A stretch of 8,542 bases of DNA from Treponema sp. (lineage in GTDB: Bacteria > Spirochaetota > Spirochaetia > Treponematales > Breznakiellaceae): contig JAIRNB010000139.1 in the NCBI GenBank assembly GCA_031258265.1, positions 1 through 8,542 on the forward strand, written 5' to 3'. Shown here piece by piece: positions 5,815-8,542 of the stretch. The notes under the pieces were generated by a model. The model worked only from the letters and a program-made list of their open reading frames with translations. It ran no database searches and was not told the origin of the DNA. The position numbers and the translations under genes are program-made. Within the stretch, counting starts at the first letter, position 1. Each line of letters begins with the position of its first letter.

Positions 5815-5900
5815 GGGCGCATCCCCGCTTCGCGGGGACCGGGCTATCGCTGCAATCTTTTGGCTTCGCCAAAAGTATTTCCGCTCTATCCCTTGCGCAA
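5815..5900 (-). ncRNA. Candidate structured RNA in repeat copy B, operon leader (Flavo-1-like?)
   Basis: Read on the minus strand, TGCGCA near 5899 can pair with TGCGC near 5817. This encloses conserved GGGATAGAGCGGAAATAC and ATTGCAGCGATAGCCCGG, as in copy A. The apical hairpin here is CTTTTGGC/GCCAAAAG with a GAA loop (5857-5875), and the next one is TCCCCGC/GCGGGGA with GAA (5822-5838). Neither stem shares sequence with its counterpart in copy A, yet both are perfectly paired. The element ends 55 bases before the dehydrogenase start on the same strand. It could therefore be part of the operon's 5' leader or a separate RNA. Confidence 0.45.
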
Positions 5901-6130
5901 TAAGAACAGCCGAAGGCTGTATATTAACAAATATGGAACCGCATAGCGCCAGTGATTCCCCAGATATTGAGCAATGCGGCCAAGCTTTAGCTTGGCCAGA
6001 GCGCGCGCGGCCCAAACCGCAGGTTTGGGCTGGAACAAAAGCCAACGGTTGTATATTAAACCAATGTGGCTTCGCATAGCGCCACCGTATGCCCCCAAAT
6101 TGAACCAATGCGCCCCGGCTGGGGCCGCGC
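5815..6130 (-). repeat. Modular hairpin repeat, copy B (two 5' units)
   Basis: This is the second, longer copy of the repeat. It has two versions of the 5' unit: a GCGCATTGGTTCAAT-type unit (about 6045-6113) and a diverged GCATTGCTCAATAT-type unit (about 5906-5976). Both contain TGGCGCTATGCG and end in TTAATATACA followed by a hairpin. The two units are separated by a 9-bp hairpin GCCCAAACC/GGTTTGGGC (6010-6030) and an 8-bp hairpin GGCCAAGC/GCTTGGCC (5978-5997). The 3' part is the candidate RNA. Overlapping minus-strand ORFs of 116 and 83 codons cover it, but they follow the repeat, have no clear ribosome site and no recognisable domain, so they are not annotated as genes. Confidence 0.82.
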
Positions 6131-6165
6131 ACCACAAAACCGCTGACCGGTGCCAAATTTGCCCA

Positions 6166-6194
6166 ATAGATCAGAATTCAGAATTCTGATCTAT
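6166..6194. repeat. Perfect 14-bp inverted repeat
   Basis: ATAGATCAGAATTC (6166-6179) is perfectly inverted at 6181-6194 around a single A. It separates repeat copy B and the minus-strand operon from the promoter region of the lipoprotein gene. It is not followed by T runs on either strand. It could be a dimeric protein binding site, a repeat boundary or a cruciform-forming sequence. Confidence 0.75.
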
Positions 6195-6220
6195 CATAAA
6201 AACATAAAAAACATAAAAAA
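6195..6220 (+). repeat. Three short direct repeats CATAAAAA(A)
   Basis: Three direct copies of CATAAAAA or CATAAAAAA (6195-6202, 6203-6211, 6212-6220) begin immediately after the 14-bp inverted repeat. Phased A tracts at 8-9 base intervals may bend DNA, or the run may simply be slippage. Confidence 0.7.
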
Positions 6221-6270
6221 GCAAAATTGAATCCCATGCCGCAAAAAAACCGCCAGTTTGATTTGTTAAG

Positions 6271-6279
6271 TGGTATAAT
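6271..6279 (+). promoter_or_regulatory. Extended -10 promoter candidate
   Basis: TGGTATAAT is a perfect extended -10 element (TG-n-TATAAT, with TATAAT at 6274-6279). No good -35 lies upstream, which extended -10 promoters can tolerate. The transcript would start near 6286 and carry a CCCTTTT/AAAAGGG hairpin with a 15-base loop (6301-6329). Apart from promoters and hairpins I see nothing gene-like in 6131-6626. Confidence 0.4.
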
Positions 6280-6402
6280 AAAATTATATAGTAGCAGCCG
6301 CCCTTTTTCCGGCCCCTTCCCCAAAAGGGTGTGTCTCGTTCATACGCAGCCCTTCTTCTTACGAATGTAAAGAAAAAAAGAGACGATTCTTTGGAGCCGA
6401 CA

Positions 6403-6431
6403 TTGATAATCGGGGAAAAAAGGGTTATACT
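6403..6431 (+). promoter_or_regulatory. Sigma70-type promoter upstream of the lipoprotein gene
   Basis: TTGATA (6403-6408, five of six consensus) and TATACT (6426-6431, five of six) are separated by exactly 17 bases. Transcription would start near 6438 and give a leader of about 190 nt before the lipoprotein ATG. It is a better two-box match than the extended -10 element further upstream. Confidence 0.6.
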
Positions 6432-6481
6432 AGTTCTTAACTGATTCTGCCTTTGCCGGTATGTATGCTTTTAAGGTTTTA

Positions 6482-6514
6482 TGGTTTTTTTGTTGAGGGG
6501 ACATAAAAAAACCA
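6482..6514 (+). repeat. Leader hairpin of the lipoprotein transcript
   Basis: TGGTTTTTTT (6482-6491) is a perfect 10-bp complement of AAAAAAACCA (6505-6514) across a 13-base loop. It falls within the untranslated leader made from the promoter at 6403-6431. Confidence 0.55.
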
Positions 6515-6543
6515 GGGAAAGGGCAGGCGGGATCAAAGGTAAA

Positions 6544-6564
6544 ATCGCCTGTTCGGCGGTTTTT
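6544..6564 (+). terminator. Hairpin plus T run in the leader, possible attenuator
   Basis: ATCGCC (6544-6549) pairs with GGCGGT (6555-6560, one G-U pair) around a 5-base loop, with a run of five T ending at 6564. This is the shape of an intrinsic terminator, sitting 62 bases before the lipoprotein start and downstream of its promoters. A third stem, GGGGTTT/AAACCCC (6565-6571 and 6589-6595), follows at once. The hairpin could attenuate the gene or end a short RNA of about 127 nt. The stem is short, so readthrough is likely. Confidence 0.4.
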
Positions 6565-6626
6565 GGGGTTTTATGCGTCAGGCGCGGCAAACCCCGGTGC
6601 AAAGTGTGTTTGTAAGGAGATATACT

Positions 6627-8542
6627 ATGACAAAAGAGCGACGTTTTTGGTTTTCCCTGGTGCTCTGTTTTGCGGCAGCGGTCCCCCTGCTGTTAGGAGC
6701 CTGTCTGAATCCGGTGGATTTCAGCGCCGAAAACCTGCCCCGTATCCCGGTGGATGTATCGGGATCAATCGACGTAACCATCAAGGATGTGGCCGTCTTC
6801 TGGCTCATTAACCGGACCAAGGATGTAGACGTTACCACCCTCAAAATAGACCGGGCCAAGGGCGATAACGAGACGGATGCCCAGTACGCTTACCCCAAGA
6901 CCTACAGTGAAAGGCCCAAGGCGGGCTCAAGCCTAGCCTCCTATCATAACCCCACAGACCTTTTCTACACCGTAGAGGCAGCCTATATAAATACCAATAC
7001 CCAGGAGATCGGTGTCATTAACGCCCTGGAAGTCCAGTTTCCCCGGGTCGGAGATTACAAATATTACCTGTACTGGGACAAGAATGGGAACCTTCAACTG
7101 GTCGATGAAAACAAGATGAATGAACTGCCCCCGGACCCCACCAAAAACTACCCCGATCCCGGTCCTAATCCCGTGGACAGTTCCTATACCATGGTGGTCC
7201 TCAATGTAACAAGGGATCAGAACATCGATTCGGTGGAATTTGAACAAAGTTCTTATACCTATGCCATATCAAACGAACCCAGGGCCAAAGATCAGGAGAT
7301 GATCTACCTGGGCGCCGGTTCCTACGATACCTACGTTTCCTATACCAAGGACGCTCAGGTTAAGAAGATCGGTCCCAAAACCGCCGTTGTCACCTCCGAA
7401 GGGGGCAGCATGGCGGTCAGGACAAACTTCCTGTACTTCTACAAGACCATCGCCGGGGATTATGCGGTAAGCCAGACCTGGCCCCCCATCCCCAACGACG
7501 CTTCCGATGAAAACAGCCCGGAGGACGCCCTTGGCGATAACCAAGGTATCCTGCAGATCATCAACAACGCGGTTCCCAACAACCCCCATGCCCTCATAGC
7601 CAGAATCAACATCAACGGTGTTGACTACCCCGACAGCACGAATACCAGCAATTACATGGGCCCCGGCGAATCAAAGAAATTTATCCTCCCCGTCGGAACC
7701 GCGGAGGTCCTCTTTAAACCCGTAGATCAAACTTTTTACGGTCAGCTCAGTAAGAGGACAATCGAAAGTAAAAAGACTACCACCTTGTACTACGTGAACG
7801 ATATGGGTAACCCCTTTGAGTTCCCCCCCGATGAAGGGAATGGCAGCGGTCTTATCCAGATAATCAACAACTCCTACGGTGTGGTAACCAGCGCCGTCAT
7901 CTACAACAAGGATGAGCTTACGAAATATCTTTCCTTTGGTTACAACGAATTTGTTCCGTCCGGCCCCATTAATAACGGGGCGATGGGTCTGATTCCGGTG
8001 CTTGGTACTGACGAAGTCGAATTGAAGAGCGGGGAATTGCAGCTTATCCAGATCGCCCTGGAAACCAACGAAGGCGTCGTCGTGCTGGAAAGGCTGGCAT
8101 CCCTCAATGGCCGTATTGTCACCATCACAATAAATCAGAACGATCTAAAGCTTGGTGGAGATGATGAGGGCGGACGTTATGGCTCCAAGGTTACGGTAAC
8201 TAACAGTACCCAAAGCTCCACGAATATTCTGGGCATGTACGTCTACAACAAGGCCAATGCCGCCGCCAGCGCGGTTTACTATCTGGATATTGCCAGCCCT
8301 CCCCAGAACAGTTCAAAGTCCCTCTATGTCCTCAGCACCCTCGGCCTCCCCATCCTGGATGGCGAACACTATGAAGCCCAGCTCAGCGTCTACGGCAACG
8401 GAAGGATCGCCCTCATCAAAAAACAATTCTCCCCGGATGACCTACTGTACAGTAAAACCCCGGACGCCCACGTGAGGACCATTACCCTTCAGGAGGCGGA
8501 TCTGCCCGCTGAACTGAAAGAAAATTTTGTTCCGGTTACTGG
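6627..8542 (+). CDS. Large tandem-domain lipoprotein, 3' end outside the window
   Basis: The frame is open from the ATG at 6627 to the window end (638 complete codons). AAGGAG lies seven bases upstream. The N-terminus is a lipoprotein signal: charged KERR (3-6), a hydrophobic core and the lipobox LGAC with Cys26 as the lipidated residue, so the protein is anchored to a membrane and probably exported. The mature part has no recognisable enzyme domain. It appears to consist of diverged beta-rich units of about 100-140 residues, each opening with a strand-Asn-turn motif: IDVTIKDVAVFWLINRT (48), SYTMVVLNVTRDQ (186), GILQIINNAV (307), GLIQIINNSY (408) and SKVTVTNSTQ (520). Units 3 and 4 are closest to each other (QIINN in both). 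Likely a surface or periplasmic binding or adhesion protein; function unknown. The lipoprotein call is strong; the unit boundaries are my estimate. Confidence 0.88.
   Translation, partial: MTKERRFWFSLVLCFAAAVPLLLGACLNPVDFSAENLPRIPVDVSGSIDVTIKDVAVFWLINRTKDVDVTTLKIDRAKGDNETDAQYAYPKTYSERPKAGSSLASYHNPTDLFYTVEAAYINTNTQEIGVINALEVQFPRVGDYKYYLYWDKNGNLQLVDENKMNELPPDPTKNYPDPGPNPVDSSYTMVVLNVTRDQNIDSVEFEQSSYTYAISNEPRAKDQEMIYLGAGSYDTYVSYTKDAQVKKIGPKTAVVTSEGGSMAVRTNFLYFYKTIAGDYAVSQTWPPIPNDASDENSPEDALGDNQGILQIINNAVPNNPHALIARININGVDYPDSTNTSNYMGPGESKKFILPVGTAEVLFKPVDQTFYGQLSKRTIESKKTTTLYYVNDMGNPFEFPPDEGNGSGLIQIINNSYGVVTSAVIYNKDELTKYLSFGYNEFVPSGPINNGAMGLIPVLGTDEVELKSGELQLIQIALETNEGVVVLERLASLNGRIVTITINQNDLKLGGDDEGGRYGSKVTVTNSTQSSTNILGMYVYNKANAAASAVYYLDIASPPQNSSKSLYVLSTLGLPILDGEHYEAQLSVYGNGRIALIKKQFSPDDLLYSKTPDAHVRTITLQEADLPAELKENFVPVT

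Noticed and set aside
4890..5822. Longer SDR start at 5822
   Set aside because: The added 21 residues are not part of the Rossmann fold and would begin inside the repeat element. The ATG at 5759 has an AGGAGG site five bases upstream and places the nucleotide loop at the usual distance from the start.
5794..5830. Sigma70 promoter for the operon near TAATAT on the minus strand
   Set aside because: TAATAT could serve as a -10, but no acceptable -35 lies 16-18 bases upstream, where the sequence is GC-rich repeat hairpin.
589..6130. Composite transposon bounded by repeat copies A and B in inverted orientation
   Set aside because: The copies are inverted and flank the regulator and operon, but they differ in length and number of units, contain no transposase and show no target duplication. 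Treating the enclosed 5 kb as one mobile unit is not supported.
5806..6156. 116-codon minus-strand ORF (and a nested 83-codon ORF) across repeat copy B
   Set aside because: It coincides with the repeat and its hairpins, lacks a ribosome site and any recognisable domain. Copy A does not keep the same frame open (the equivalent frame stops after about 17 codons). Its conservation pattern is structural, not coding.

Overview
The window looks like chromosomal DNA of a moderately GC-rich spirochaete. The closest match I can suggest is a treponeme of the termite-gut type. This rests on a large tandem-domain lipoprotein with a spirochaete-like lipobox, even codon use, and a dispersed modular repeat that resembles (from memory, unverified) an RNA family reported in Flavobacteria and spirochaetes. 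The taxonomic call is an inference.

Left edge (1-850): the 3' part of a tRNA-Lys(CTT) is followed by a small antitoxin gene. Its partner PIN-domain toxin survives only as an N-terminal remnant. The toxin frame runs directly into copy A of a modular, hairpin-rich repeat (589-827).

Regulator (875-1871): a good sigma70-type promoter and a long, hairpin-rich leader precede a GntR/HutC-type repressor gene (wHTH plus UTRA effector domain).

Catabolic operon (1908-5759, minus strand): four genes in the order SDR dehydrogenase, UlaG-like metallo-hydrolase, FGGY sugar kinase, DapA-family aldolase. They overlap or abut (1-bp overlap, zero gap, 8-bp overlap), so they are almost certainly co-transcribed and translationally coupled. 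The gene content suggests oxidation of a sugar or polyol, lactone or ester hydrolysis, phosphorylation and retro-aldol cleavage to central metabolites. The substrate is unknown. No transporter or dehydratase lies in the window. The convergent GntR protein is the obvious candidate regulator.

Repeat and leader region (5760-6626): copy B of the modular repeat (5815-6130, minus strand) lies just upstream of the operon in the sense orientation. Next come a perfect 14-bp inverted repeat, A-rich direct repeats, two plus-strand promoters and a hairpin-rich leader with a possible attenuator.

Right edge (6627-8542): a lipoprotein gene, open at the window end, encodes at least 638 residues. It has a clear signal peptide and five apparent diverged tandem beta-rich units.

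The most interesting signal is the repeat. Copies A and B share conserved sequence blocks, while the hairpins between the blocks differ in sequence yet remain base-paired. That pattern suggests a structured RNA or a palindrome-exchanging element, not a protein gene.
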